From the NCBI RefSeq assembly GCF_040365225.1, contig NZ_AP028055.1, positions 2,852,001 through 2,916,000 on the forward strand: a DNA stretch of 64,000 bases, read 5' to 3'. The notes under the pieces were generated by a model, which worked only from the letters and a program-made list of their open reading frames with translations, was not told the DNA's origin and ran no database searches. Source of the stretch: Bacteroides sedimenti. Lineage in GTDB: Bacteria; Bacteroidota; Bacteroidia; Bacteroidales; Bacteroidaceae. The position numbers were made by a program, and so were the translations under genes. Within the stretch, counting starts at the first letter, position 1. Each line of letters begins with the position of its first letter. Positions 9,985-17,973 of the stretch are shown here, one piece after another.

Positions 9985-10758
9985 CTATTTATTCTGCAAC
10001 AACTGGAAAGTTGTTACAAAAGGAACTCCTTTTTTGAGATAATAAGAAATAACCGAATCTAGCCGTACAATTAAACAATCGCCCGAATTCTTTTGTATAA
10101 ACCCTGGAACCCCCAATTTTTTATTATCCAGATGGTTGTAAAACTCCCATGGATGAAAATAAATATTCAAAAAGCCATCTTTCCTAAGCGCACTGTTACA
10201 TAAGAATTTATAGAACGGTAATGGAAACTGATGGAGAGAAATCCAGAAAAGAGGAATTCGGAACGGATAAGAAACCGAAGCCGGTACCTGCCAAACGTTC
10301 TTTTCTTTAAAAATATTCCGTGGACGACGAAGATGATTATACCTACCGGGAATCCAGGTAGGATTCAGCGACGAATTATATGTATATCCGGCATAATACA
10401 GCTCACTTTCATCAACAGCCATCATCCGAGGCATCCGAAAGCCTCTTACTTGAGCATTACTTAGTTTCTCCAACGCATCTTTTGATGCTTTTAAGTCTTC
10501 TATATTAAAATTTGAATGATTGCAGCCATGTGAAGCAAGTTCGTGCCCTTCTTGTACTATTCGTTCAATAATTTCTAACGAAGATTTAGCAAATGTAACC
10601 GTGCTGAAGAACGTTGCTTTTATTCCGTACTTTTTTAGCAAGTCGAGCACCTTGACTAATCCATCCTTTGAGATGGCAATTTGTTCTGCCAACGAGATTT
10701 CTTTGTGATGCTCTATCGGTAAATCAAATTCTTCTATATCGAAACTTAATGCAATCAT
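9985..10758 (-). CDS. Polysaccharide deacetylase family protein (NodB/CE4-like)
   Basis: A 257-residue protein with no signal peptide, so probably cytoplasmic or acting on the cytoplasmic face. It has the NodB motif 1 Asp (SFDIEEFD, Asp7), the metal-binding motif HGCNH (His77 and His81), the RGFRMPRM segment replacing the usual RxPxG, and the late FHPWEF (His202). These fit CE4-type deacetylases of the group found in surface-polysaccharide clusters. It begins one base after the stop of the fused glycosyltransferase gene, so the two probably act on the same lipid-linked or surface glycan. The substrate is not readable. Confidence 0.85.
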   Translation of the reverse strand: MIALSFDIEEFDLPIEHHKEISLAEQIAISKDGLVKVLDLLKKYGIKATFFSTVTFAKSSLEIIERIVQEGHELASHGCNHSNFNIEDLKASKDALEKLSNAQVRGFRMPRMMAVDESELYYAGYTYNSSLNPTWIPGRYNHLRRPRNIFKEKNVWQVPASVSYPFRIPLFWISLHQFPLPFYKFLCNSALRKDGFLNIYFHPWEFYNHLDNKKLGVPGFIQKNSGDCLIVRLDSVISYYLKKGVPFVTTFQLLQNK

Positions 10759-10759
10759 A

Positions 10760-12676
10760 TTATCTGTAAGCTATTCGTACAAAATTAAATAATTCTTTTT
10801 TCAAAACTTTCATCCCCATGTGAGAAAGATGTACCCCTTCACGAATATCCGTTTTTACTTCACAAATATTAAGATCCCTTTCTCTGGACGCCAAATATAC
10901 AAACTCAGTATCAAAAAGAAACTGATCAATCTTTGTTCTTAAGAAAATGTCTCTCCCCTTTCTGCTCATGCCTTTCAACCCACCTTGGGCATCGTTAAAC
11001 TTCATACCTAGAATCACTCTATTCATAATCCGGGAACAAAAAGACATAAGACTACGGAAAAAGCCTAGTTCTGAATGATGAAAATAGGAGTTTGTCCGAG
11101 CTGCAACAACGACATCGTACCCTTTTTCCAACTGATGAATTACAGCAAGAATACTATTTAGGCAATAAGGGAAGTCCCAATCTGTATAAATAATCAAAGA
11201 AGAACGCGTGGTCTCTATACCTTTTCTAAGCGCATATCCTTTCCCTCTGTTTTCAGGATAACTTATAAATCGGGCTTCAGGAATCATTTTTCTGAACTTT
11301 ACAATTTCCTCTTCATCCATCTGGGTTGTTGACCCATCGTTTACAACAATCAGGTTGAATGTTTTATCAGGTAAAAAAGATTTCAATTGATTCATCTTAT
11401 CGGATATAATTTTCTGCCAGTTAGCCGGTGGATTATAACAAGGAAGAACAATATCAACCTCATTACTAGTGGTTGGCACAACAGCAACATGTTCTTTTTT
11501 ATTATAACATCCTTCTCTCTTTAAAAAATTGAAGATGTATAGTTCATAGCAGACTTTCAGCCAAATAATGATGCATGGTACTGCCTTGATTGAATATGGA
11601 ATTATAAAGTCATTTCTTATTCCTTTCGGAAACAGATCAGTACATGAAATTTCGGTTATTACAAAAGCAAAGATTAAAAGAGCCTGATTTAACTTTCTGT
11701 TTCCAGAAGGTGTATTTATATACCATAGTGTAACTCCTAAAATAGCTATTATATAGGAACTTGACTCGCTTCCTGTACTGAACAGTACCGTAAAAAGCAG
11801 TACAGAAGCCAACAGCATCATTCGGAAACTTTGGGAGCGATATTGCTTTATACGTAAATAGGGTAAACCAAATAGAATTATTCCAGGAATAAGCAGCCAT
11901 AAATCAGAATAAGCACCGCAACTCACTTTCCTGACAAACCCAAGCAGGGAAATATTCTGATAATATGCAAATATATTTTGGCTGTTTTTACCTAAAAGAT
12001 CTACTATCCACGAATGGTACTGTTCAAATATGTAGGATGGAGATGAGTAGATCATGGGAAAGAAAAACATAATTACACCCCAGAAAAGACAAGACAGCAG
12101 GAGTCTTTTTTTATCTCTGGAGAAAGGCAGGAAGGCAAGTCCTACTACTCCATATATTTTAGTGAATGTGCCCAACATGATAAAAAAAGCAGCCCAAAAA
12201 TCTTTTTTCCGGTCAATATAATAATAGGATAAAATAATGATCGCAGTAATCCCGACGTTGAATTGTTGCGCAGTTACCGAAGTACACAGCTCAATTGCGC
12301 TAAATAAGAAAATAAACAAATGCTTATTGCGGCTCAGTGGTAGTTTTTTTATCGCAAAGAATAATAAACAGGAATTTGCCACCACCCATAATGTAAGCCC
12401 CAGAAAATCGGGAAGAATTGAAAATGGAAAAATCACAGCACTAAAGAATGCTCCATAATGAGCAATGTCATGGTATTCTTTAGGATAGGGAGCATATAAA
12501 GGCAACTGATTATATGCATGCCAAAAGATGTTTTTAAAAATTCGATAATTATTATATCTGTCTCTGATTAATCTCAATGAGCCACAAATTACCGTTGCTA
12601 TCATCCAAACAGAAAAAATAATATGGTAATTTTTACATAGGTATTTGTACACTAAATTATCTTTCCGGCAATTCAT
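10760..12676 (-). CDS. Bifunctional membrane glycosyltransferase: GT-C/GT87-like N-half fused to GT2 C-half
   Basis: A 638-residue fusion. Residues 1-380 contain about ten hydrophobic segments and an early loop resembling GT87/DUF2029 polyprenyl-phosphate-dependent transferases. Residues 405-638 form a GT2 domain like dolichyl-phosphate mannosyltransferases: DIVLPCYNPP (408-417), VVNDGST (444-450), ENRGKGYALRKG, TDWD (498-501) at the metal site, and DAQGGLKG (562-569) with a downstream acceptor-side RTKIDQFLFDTEF. A GT2 making polyprenyl-phosphate sugar joined to a GT-C enzyme that could use it suggests a two-step transferase in one chain; this is inference. The metal site reads DWD rather than the more usual DAD. 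The deacetylase gene follows after one base. Confidence 0.8.
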   Translation of the reverse strand: MNCRKDNLVYKYLCKNYHIIFSVWMIATVICGSLRLIRDRYNNYRIFKNIFWHAYNQLPLYAPYPKEYHDIAHYGAFFSAVIFPFSILPDFLGLTLWVVANSCLLFFAIKKLPLSRNKHLFIFLFSAIELCTSVTAQQFNVGITAIIILSYYYIDRKKDFWAAFFIMLGTFTKIYGVVGLAFLPFSRDKKRLLLSCLFWGVIMFFFPMIYSSPSYIFEQYHSWIVDLLGKNSQNIFAYYQNISLLGFVRKVSCGAYSDLWLLIPGIILFGLPYLRIKQYRSQSFRMMLLASVLLFTVLFSTGSESSSYIIAILGVTLWYINTPSGNRKLNQALLIFAFVITEISCTDLFPKGIRNDFIIPYSIKAVPCIIIWLKVCYELYIFNFLKREGCYNKKEHVAVVPTTSNEVDIVLPCYNPPANWQKIISDKMNQLKSFLPDKTFNLIVVNDGSTTQMDEEEIVKFRKMIPEARFISYPENRGKGYALRKGIETTRSSLIIYTDWDFPYCLNSILAVIHQLEKGYDVVVAARTNSYFHHSELGFFRSLMSFCSRIMNRVILGMKFNDAQGGLKGMSRKGRDIFLRTKIDQFLFDTEFVYLASRERDLNICEVKTDIREGVHLSHMGMKVLKKELFNFVRIAYR

Positions 12677-12836
12677 TACAAATTAAATTTTTAAATTTTT
12701 CATTAAAAGAATCAGCATCTATTACAGAAATTAAAGTCTCTCTTTCAAGAATGTTCAAATTTGGGGATCAATTGTCACTACTTATCAAACAATTCGCTTT
12801 CATAGCATTTCCCCATAAAATCAATTTCAAAAAGTA

Positions 12837-12932
12837 GCACAAGTCACACAAGTCGCGCACATTGGCTGCAACACATTTATTATCAAACAAGTACAGGTGC
12901 GTGACTTCCTGCGTGACTTGCGCGTGACTTAC
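12837..12932. repeat. GCGTGACTT repeat cluster A (inverted and direct copies)
   Basis: In the 277-bp gap between two minus-strand genes. GCGTGACTT occurs at 12899, 12911 and 12922, and the complementary AAGTC(A/G)C form at 12841 and 12850, so the block can also fold on itself. A second cluster with the same 9-mer is at 16340-16451, on the other side of the T9SS-cargo gene. The rest of the gap is A/T-rich and shows nothing recognisable. Confidence 0.75.
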
Positions 12933-12953
12933 ACATCCGAACAAGCAATATTC

Positions 12954-15914
12954 TTACCAAATTACGACTTTATTCGTTTGAGATGCGTGTTCCTGCTTCA
13001 GTTGAATAAAATAAATTCCTTTTTTAAATGAAGCCAAATCAATCTTCTCTGTGGGTTTGCCTGACAAAGGTTGAGTTAATAACAATCGTCCGTTTGCGTC
13101 CGACACCATTATTTGCCCGGCTCCTTGTACTCCGTTCAAATAAACGATTCCGGTAGATGGATTCGGATATATTGTCAGGCGATTGCTCAGCTGATTGTTT
13201 ATTCCGGTATTGATAAGGCTTCTTGCAATATTACTTATACGCACTTCGTCTATATAACCATCTAGGTTGGTGCCAATCTGAAGGTCGCGTGCATTTAGAT
13301 AGGTTTCAGTGGAGGTATAATTCTGTTCTCCTGAGAAAATCTGATTCCGGTTTCTGTCGTGTACAATCAGCTTTATTTTCATACCCTTTGTATCCCGGAT
13401 AAAAGTCACATGATACCATTCGTTCAGATTTATAGAAGATGAGGTTTGCCCGATACGGGAATTAAGCCCGGAAAAGTAGTATCCATGGAATACATTTCCC
13501 CACCAGGGACTTACTTCCAGCGAATAGTTGGACTGATACATATCTGAATCGCCCGGCTTCCATACTAGGTACATGTTATTATTGGCAGTAAATGAATTGA
13601 GCTTTATCCAGGCTTCAATGGTCCAGTCGCCTGTCAGATTCAATGCCGCACTGTTGGGCACGGTCAATGGTGTTACTGTTTTGTAGCTTCGTCCCAGCTG
13701 GTCCACTCCGGCAGCATCGGTTGCCAGACTGGTCGGATTTCCAATAGCATTGGGAGCCAAATTGCTTCGGTTGTTCAAATCATTGTCGAAATGCAGAAGC
13801 AGTACCGTGTTTTTGTCCATCAGGTAAGGACCTCCCACCGGATTGTTTTGCAAAACCGTGAATGTTTCGCCAACGGAAAGGTTACTGTTGTTGGATAAGT
13901 CGGTAATTTTCAACTGACAAGCACCCGAAATATTTGTTGGAACAATCCATTTATATTGTCCGGAAACAGTAGAAGTACCGGGCTCGATGCCAGTCCAATC
14001 TACGCCGTTATTGATTGAATAATCAATTTTAATATTCTGCACATTGGTGGTTCCCCATTTGATTATTGCCGTGTCGCCGGTTATCACATAACTGTTTATT
14101 GCAGGAGAAATCAAACTGAGTTTGGCCAAATTTACTTTTTGGAAAGGACCGAATGTGGTTGAGACATCCAAATTATCGGGAGCAGATATCTTGATAAAAA
14201 AACGACTTTGAATATCTGCGGCATTCCATGTGCAACTGGTATCTGTAGTGTGGTCGGCAATCTTTGTCCAGCTCTTAGCTTCATCGGTTGAGACATAAAC
14301 ATTCAGTTTGATTGTGTTTTTAAGCGGTACCCAATTGATAGCTACAGTCTGATTTGTTTCATTGGTGCTGGTTACCGGATTTAGCAACGTGGCAACAGGC
14401 ATTTGCTGAACGCGGGTATCAAAATCGAATAAATAATCTTCGAAAAAAGCCTGGGCAGTAGCATATCCTAAGGTTTTATAACCTACAGTGTCGTTTATCT
14501 GTACATTTTTTACCGCATCATATCCTCCTTTTCTGTACATGAAATCAATCATGCTATATCCTAAGTATTTGTAACCATAATCAGTTTGAGGATAATCTTT
14601 GGTATCGGCATAAGTAGGACGATGCCCAAAATAACGGGTTGCAAAATCCATGGATGAAATAAGCAAAGGACGATATGAAAATCCGGACAGCCCTAAATAT
14701 TCTCCAGCCAAAGGGCCTTCTGCATTAAAGAAAGCGAATCCCTCTCCTAGCCATGCTGTTCCTGATTCCTGTTTCCATAATCCTTGAAACAGATGAGCCA
14801 ATTCGTGCCTCATGAGGTATTTTACCGAATTTAAATCTGCTGCGTTGGATGTGCAACCGGCATGTAATCCCGATGACCATGCCGTTCCTCCAATATTTGC
14901 AGTAGCCGGGTCGCAATTTAATCCTTCAATATCGGCATCTACACAATCTCCTAATGTAAATACAGACATCTTCTCTCCTGCTTTTACATTATAATGGGAA
15001 GTATATTCGGCATAAGCCTCCTCCATTGATTCTGTAAGCATTGGGAAGTTTATATTTCCAAAATATGGTGTAGTATAAAATTTGAAATTGTCACTTTCAC
15101 GGTATAATTTAACACGAAAGTTATCATCTGAGAGCAAAAAACGGTGAGACAGATAACGATTAAAATCTCCCAGCAATCCGGGCAAGTTATCTACATTAAA
15201 CCACCACGGAGCCACATCAAATCCATTTGCATTTATATTGGTAATCAGAGGATATCCCCAGTTTTTAAATACGTTCATAAATTCGGCAAAGACACCGGCA
15301 ACAGCCATTCCGTTGTTCGCTATAAAGCCGGCACGGTTATTCAACACATCAAATGAAGGAAAAGCTCCTCCGTAAGCATTAACTGCTGCTTTTATTGTTG
15401 CATCCGAAGGGAGTAAGCCCGATTCAAACAAGGGAAATCCTACCTTGAAAATCAAAGGCATCTGATTCGTTTGATAATAATGGAAGATGTACGCCTGATT
15501 CAGGTAGTACAAAGCCACACTGGTTAAATCGGGGAAAACGGCTTTTTGCTCATTAGTAATAGGTTCACTAATGGTGATAGTCCCGTTTGCAGCAACGAAT
15601 CCTGCTTCAAAAGGAAAAGCATCGGCGGGCTTCTGTGTCTGATAATCGCTTGCCGAGATAACGATAAAGGGATAGACAAAGGTGTTGAAAGGCGGATTAA
15701 ACCATACGCGACCATGATATTTCAACACTTCCAGCCGGTTCTGAATTCTTTGCATATCTACTCCGGGAATTGGAATAACCTCTGTCTTTTTTGCTAATGG
15801 TTGAGACGATCCTGTTGGATTTAATATTGAATAGGCTGGTAACGTGATTGCACTAAAAATAAGTACAATGAAGATTTTTTGAAGGGAAGATGTGACTGAT
15901 TTCATATCTGTCAA
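12954..15914 (-). CDS. Secreted gluzincin-like metalloprotease with LamG-like domain and T9SS type A sorting signal
   Basis: A 986-residue exported protein. A signal peptide follows the second Met (residue 4, base 15905, the likely true start). Residues 370-374 read HELAH, with a probable third zinc ligand Glu391 in WLGEGFA 16 residues later, the gluzincin arrangement. Residues about 520-690 look like two Ig/fibronectin-type modules, about 700-870 a laminin-G/concanavalin-like domain (LLLHFDNDLNN, WTIEAWIKL, GYIDEVRISN). The last 80 residues are a type IX secretion C-terminal domain (YPNPSTGIVYLNG, then FKKGIYFIQL and KVVIW). T9SS cargo is unusual in gut Bacteroides and implies secretion machinery elsewhere in the genome. 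Repeat clusters lie on both sides; substrate unknown. Confidence 0.82.
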   Translation of the reverse strand: MTDMKSVTSSLQKIFIVLIFSAITLPAYSILNPTGSSQPLAKKTEVIPIPGVDMQRIQNRLEVLKYHGRVWFNPPFNTFVYPFIVISASDYQTQKPADAFPFEAGFVAANGTITISEPITNEQKAVFPDLTSVALYYLNQAYIFHYYQTNQMPLIFKVGFPLFESGLLPSDATIKAAVNAYGGAFPSFDVLNNRAGFIANNGMAVAGVFAEFMNVFKNWGYPLITNINANGFDVAPWWFNVDNLPGLLGDFNRYLSHRFLLSDDNFRVKLYRESDNFKFYTTPYFGNINFPMLTESMEEAYAEYTSHYNVKAGEKMSVFTLGDCVDADIEGLNCDPATANIGGTAWSSGLHAGCTSNAADLNSVKYLMRHELAHLFQGLWKQESGTAWLGEGFAFFNAEGPLAGEYLGLSGFSYRPLLISSMDFATRYFGHRPTYADTKDYPQTDYGYKYLGYSMIDFMYRKGGYDAVKNVQINDTVGYKTLGYATAQAFFEDYLFDFDTRVQQMPVATLLNPVTSTNETNQTVAINWVPLKNTIKLNVYVSTDEAKSWTKIADHTTDTSCTWNAADIQSRFFIKISAPDNLDVSTTFGPFQKVNLAKLSLISPAINSYVITGDTAIIKWGTTNVQNIKIDYSINNGVDWTGIEPGTSTVSGQYKWIVPTNISGACQLKITDLSNNSNLSVGETFTVLQNNPVGGPYLMDKNTVLLLHFDNDLNNRSNLAPNAIGNPTSLATDAAGVDQLGRSYKTVTPLTVPNSAALNLTGDWTIEAWIKLNSFTANNNMYLVWKPGDSDMYQSNYSLEVSPWWGNVFHGYYFSGLNSRIGQTSSSINLNEWYHVTFIRDTKGMKIKLIVHDRNRNQIFSGEQNYTSTETYLNARDLQIGTNLDGYIDEVRISNIARSLINTGINNQLSNRLTIYPNPSTGIVYLNGVQGAGQIMVSDANGRLLLTQPLSGKPTEKIDLASFKKGIYFIQLKQEHASQTNKVVIW

Positions 15915-16090
15915 ATTTAAGGTTCTTCAATTTTTTGCTAAATATATGTATATTAGACAACAAATGCAATAGTAAGTTATAAATTTAGATGCAATTAAGT
16001 TACATCTATAGCGTACGATAATAGCTTTTTTACTTTGCGATTATTATTGATAAGGCCGTTGTGCTAATAATTATTCGTATAATTGTCTCC

Positions 16091-16173
16091 TACATCCGGA
16101 TGTACCGATAGCCTACACCCGGGTGTACCCTGCCTCTCCATCCGGGTGTACAGGTGCGGTACACCCGGGTGGA
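16091..16173. repeat. Four palindromes in a 23-bp periodic array
   Basis: Perfect palindromes TACATCCGGATGTA (16091-16104) and TACACCCGGGTGTA (16114-16127) are followed by two imperfect ones (16137-16150, two mismatches; TACACCCGGGTGGA at 16160-16173, one mismatch). Their centres are spaced exactly 23 bp apart. The 633-bp gap holding this array also holds repeat cluster B and a terminator; its remainder shows no gene. Confidence 0.85.
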
Positions 16174-16339
16174 CGGACAAAAACATAAAGGTAAAATCAA
16201 GCACTTTAAAGTAAATATATCGTAGGCATCCAAGTGATATCGCTTTGATGATTAAGCATCAAATCAATTGTTCACTGACATTTTCTAAATGATTTTCGAT
16301 GCACGATGCATATTGTTTACACGTTATTGAAATGACGCT

Positions 16340-16451
16340 GCGTGACTTATTAGAAGTCACGCGCTTTTTTAGCGAAAGTCACGCACCTATATACACCTGA
16401 CATACAGAATATTACAAGCCTTCTGCGTGACTTGCGCGACTTGCGTGACTT
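16340..16451. repeat. GCGTGACTT repeat cluster B
   Basis: The 9-mer GCGTGACTT is at 16340, 16425 and 16443, a variant GCGCGACTT at 16434, and its complement AAGTCACGC at 16354 and 16376. The copies at 16425, 16434 and 16443 abut with a 9-bp period. Copies 16340-16348 and 16354-16362 make a 9-bp stem with a 5-base loop, followed by GCTTTTTT, which resembles an intrinsic terminator on the plus strand although no gene reads into it. Confidence 0.75.
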
Positions 16452-16499
16452 TAAAAAATAAATTATATGGGGAGAGGGGGATGCGATAAATGAGGCATT

Positions 16500-16534
16500 A
16501 AAAAAGCCGTCACGAAAACTATTCGTAACGGCTT
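16500..16534 (-). terminator. Intrinsic terminator downstream of tRNA (CAU)
   Basis: A 12-bp stem with one mismatch (16505-16516 with 16522-16533) and a 5-base loop. On the minus strand it is followed by a run of six T. It lies 14 bases after the tRNA 3' end. Confidence 0.8.
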
Positions 16535-16547
16535 GATTTTTAAGAGG

Positions 16548-16621
16548 TGGGCCATCTTGGGCTTGAACCAAGGACCTCCAGATTATGAGTCTGTTGCTCT
16601 AACCAACTGAGCTAAAAGCCC
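16548..16621 (-). tRNA. tRNA with CAU anticodon, probably elongator tRNA-Met
   Basis: The minus strand folds as a cloverleaf: acceptor GGGCTTT, D-arm GCTCAGTTGGTTAGAGC, anticodon loop CTCATAA, T-arm CTTGG-TTCAAGC-CCAAG, discriminator A. The anticodon is CAU. The anticodon stem lacks the three G-C pairs of initiator tRNA, so this is elongator Met or, less likely, the lysidine-modified Ile2 species. The acceptor stem has a T-T mismatch and a G-T pair at its inner end. The CCA is not encoded. Confidence 0.85.
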
Positions 16622-16645
16622 GTGCGTCCATATCTGGATGCGGGT

Positions 16646-16654
16646 ACAAAAGTA
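16646..16654 (-). promoter_or_regulatory. Promoter of the CAU tRNA
   Basis: Minus-strand -7 box TACTTTTGT, with CTTG at 16675-16678 exactly 20 bases upstream as a near-consensus -33 element. It is 25 bases before the tRNA. Confidence 0.65.
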
Positions 16655-16753
16655 GAAAGTTTTCGTGAATTATGCAAGGGTTTCTATTAAAAAGATAAGA
16701 AAAATATACCAGTAGGAACTTTGTGGAGCCATATTTAGGTTTTATACCCGGGA

Positions 16754-16785
16754 GCCAGGTTAAGGTAACCACTCCTTAACCTGGC
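16754..16785. repeat. Perfect 12-bp inverted repeat in a gene-free stretch
   Basis: GCCAGGTTAAGG (16754-16765) and its exact complement CCTTAACCTGGC (16774-16785) flank an 8-base loop. No T-run follows on either strand, so it is not a standard terminator. The rest of the 521-bp gap 16622-17142 is A/T-rich, with only promoter boxes at its ends. Confidence 0.8.
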
Positions 16786-17103
16786 CGCCTGAGTTAAATA
16801 TCTATCCACCTTCAAGAGAAAAAACAAACATCATCATAACCAAATCTTGATTAGGTAGATACAAAGAATTTAAAAACTAATTTTGAAGAGTTACTCAGTT
16901 ATGTCATATCTAAGTATACACAAGATTTATTTCTTCGATGCAAATTAAAGCAAAAAAAATAGTTTTAGAGCTAAAAAGCATTGGACTATTCTCTTCTCCA
17001 ATATTCTTTTGATTTACAAATAAATAACTCTATTTTTAGCACGATTATATCTGTTTGATATTGGACAAATGCATTTTTTACTCCATCCAGAAAGGAAATT
17101 ATG

Positions 17104-17112
17104 TACCTTTGC
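17104..17112 (+). promoter_or_regulatory. -7 box for the HAD hydrolase gene
   Basis: TACCTTTGC, a full TAnnTTTGY match 31 bases upstream of the ATG at 17143. A clear TTTG at -33 is not present; the region there is a T-run. Confidence 0.55.
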
Positions 17113-17142
17113 CGGACAAAATAAGATCATTTTATCTGCTGC

Positions 17143-17793
17143 ATGAAAAAGGAGTATCAATACATATTATTCGATCTGGACGGAACTATTTCCGATCCAG
17201 CAACCGGCATCACCCGTTCTATACAATATGCTCTTTCATTCTTTGAAATTACCGTTCCTAACCCGGAAGAGCTTACCAAATTTATTGGGCCACCCCTGAT
17301 TGAGTCTTTCAAGGAGTTCTATCACTTCAACGACGACCAAGCTTTACTTGCCCTGAAAAAATACCGGGAATATTTTGTCGCCAAAGGGATGTTCGAAAAT
17401 TATCTGTACAAAGGAATAGAAGAACTACTACAGACACTGAAAGAAAAAGGGAAAACCATATTGCTGGCTACTTCTAAACCCGAACCTTTTGCGAAACAGA
17501 TTCTGGAGCATTTTAATCTTACACATTATTTCTCTTTTATCGGAGGAGCCACACTGGACGGGAGTCGTTCAACAAAAACGGATGTTATAAGGTATGTATT
17601 AAAATCAAACCAGATTACAGAACCGGGAAAAACTGTCATGGTTGGCGACCGTGAACACGATATAGAAGGAGCAAAGAATAACGGCATCACCTCGATTGGC
17701 GTACTTTATGGTTACGGAAGCAAAACCGAACTGCAAAAGGCCGGAGCCGATTTTCTAGCTTCGGACATTAAGGAACTTATGATGCTTTTATAA
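17143..17793 (+). CDS. HAD-IA family hydrolase, phosphoglycolate-phosphatase-like
   Basis: A 216-residue phosphatase. Motif I FDLDGT contains the nucleophile Asp11 and the acid/base Asp13; motif II is LATSKPEP; motif IV reads VGDREHDIEGAKNNG. The cap between residues about 18 and 85 is the helical C1 type seen in Gph, PpaX and the 5'-nucleotidase-like group. Activity could be on phosphoglycolate, pyrophosphate or a nucleotide; the sequence does not decide. It stands alone, convergent with the alpha-glucosidase operon. Confidence 0.85.
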   Translation: MKKEYQYILFDLDGTISDPATGITRSIQYALSFFEITVPNPEELTKFIGPPLIESFKEFYHFNDDQALLALKKYREYFVAKGMFENYLYKGIEELLQTLKEKGKTILLATSKPEPFAKQILEHFNLTHYFSFIGGATLDGSRSTKTDVIRYVLKSNQITEPGKTVMVGDREHDIEGAKNNGITSIGVLYGYGSKTELQKAGADFLASDIKELMMLL

Positions 17794-17887
17794 ATCAGGA
17801 AAACCAATCACCACAAAATGGTGAAATTGGGAAAAAAGTTTCAGATTTTATCTGGTTTAAGCCCAGATATACATTATTATATTAAAT

Positions 17888-17944
17888 ACGCAGAAAACAG
17901 TCATCCTCTTTCCCGAAAGAAAAGAAGGAGACGGTTTCCTGCGT
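17888..17944. terminator. Long imperfect hairpin between convergent genes
   Basis: ACGCAG at 17888-17893 pairs with CTGCGT at 17939-17944, and pairing continues inward with mismatches toward a CCCG loop. It lies between the 3' ends of the HAD gene and the GH97 gene and may stop transcription from both sides. A smaller 10-bp hairpin with a 2-base bulge lies at 17804-17830. Confidence 0.5.
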
Positions 17945-17973
17945 AAACTTAAAAAATGAAGGGATAGGTTATT

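Noticed and set aside
16091..16173. 23-bp palindrome array as a CRISPR or an intrinsic terminator
   Set aside because: Only four units, 9-base linkers too short for spacers, and no T-run after any stem.
16350..16571. 73-codon minus-strand frame over repeat cluster B
   Set aside because: It runs through repeats, the terminator and part of the tRNA, so it is not a gene.
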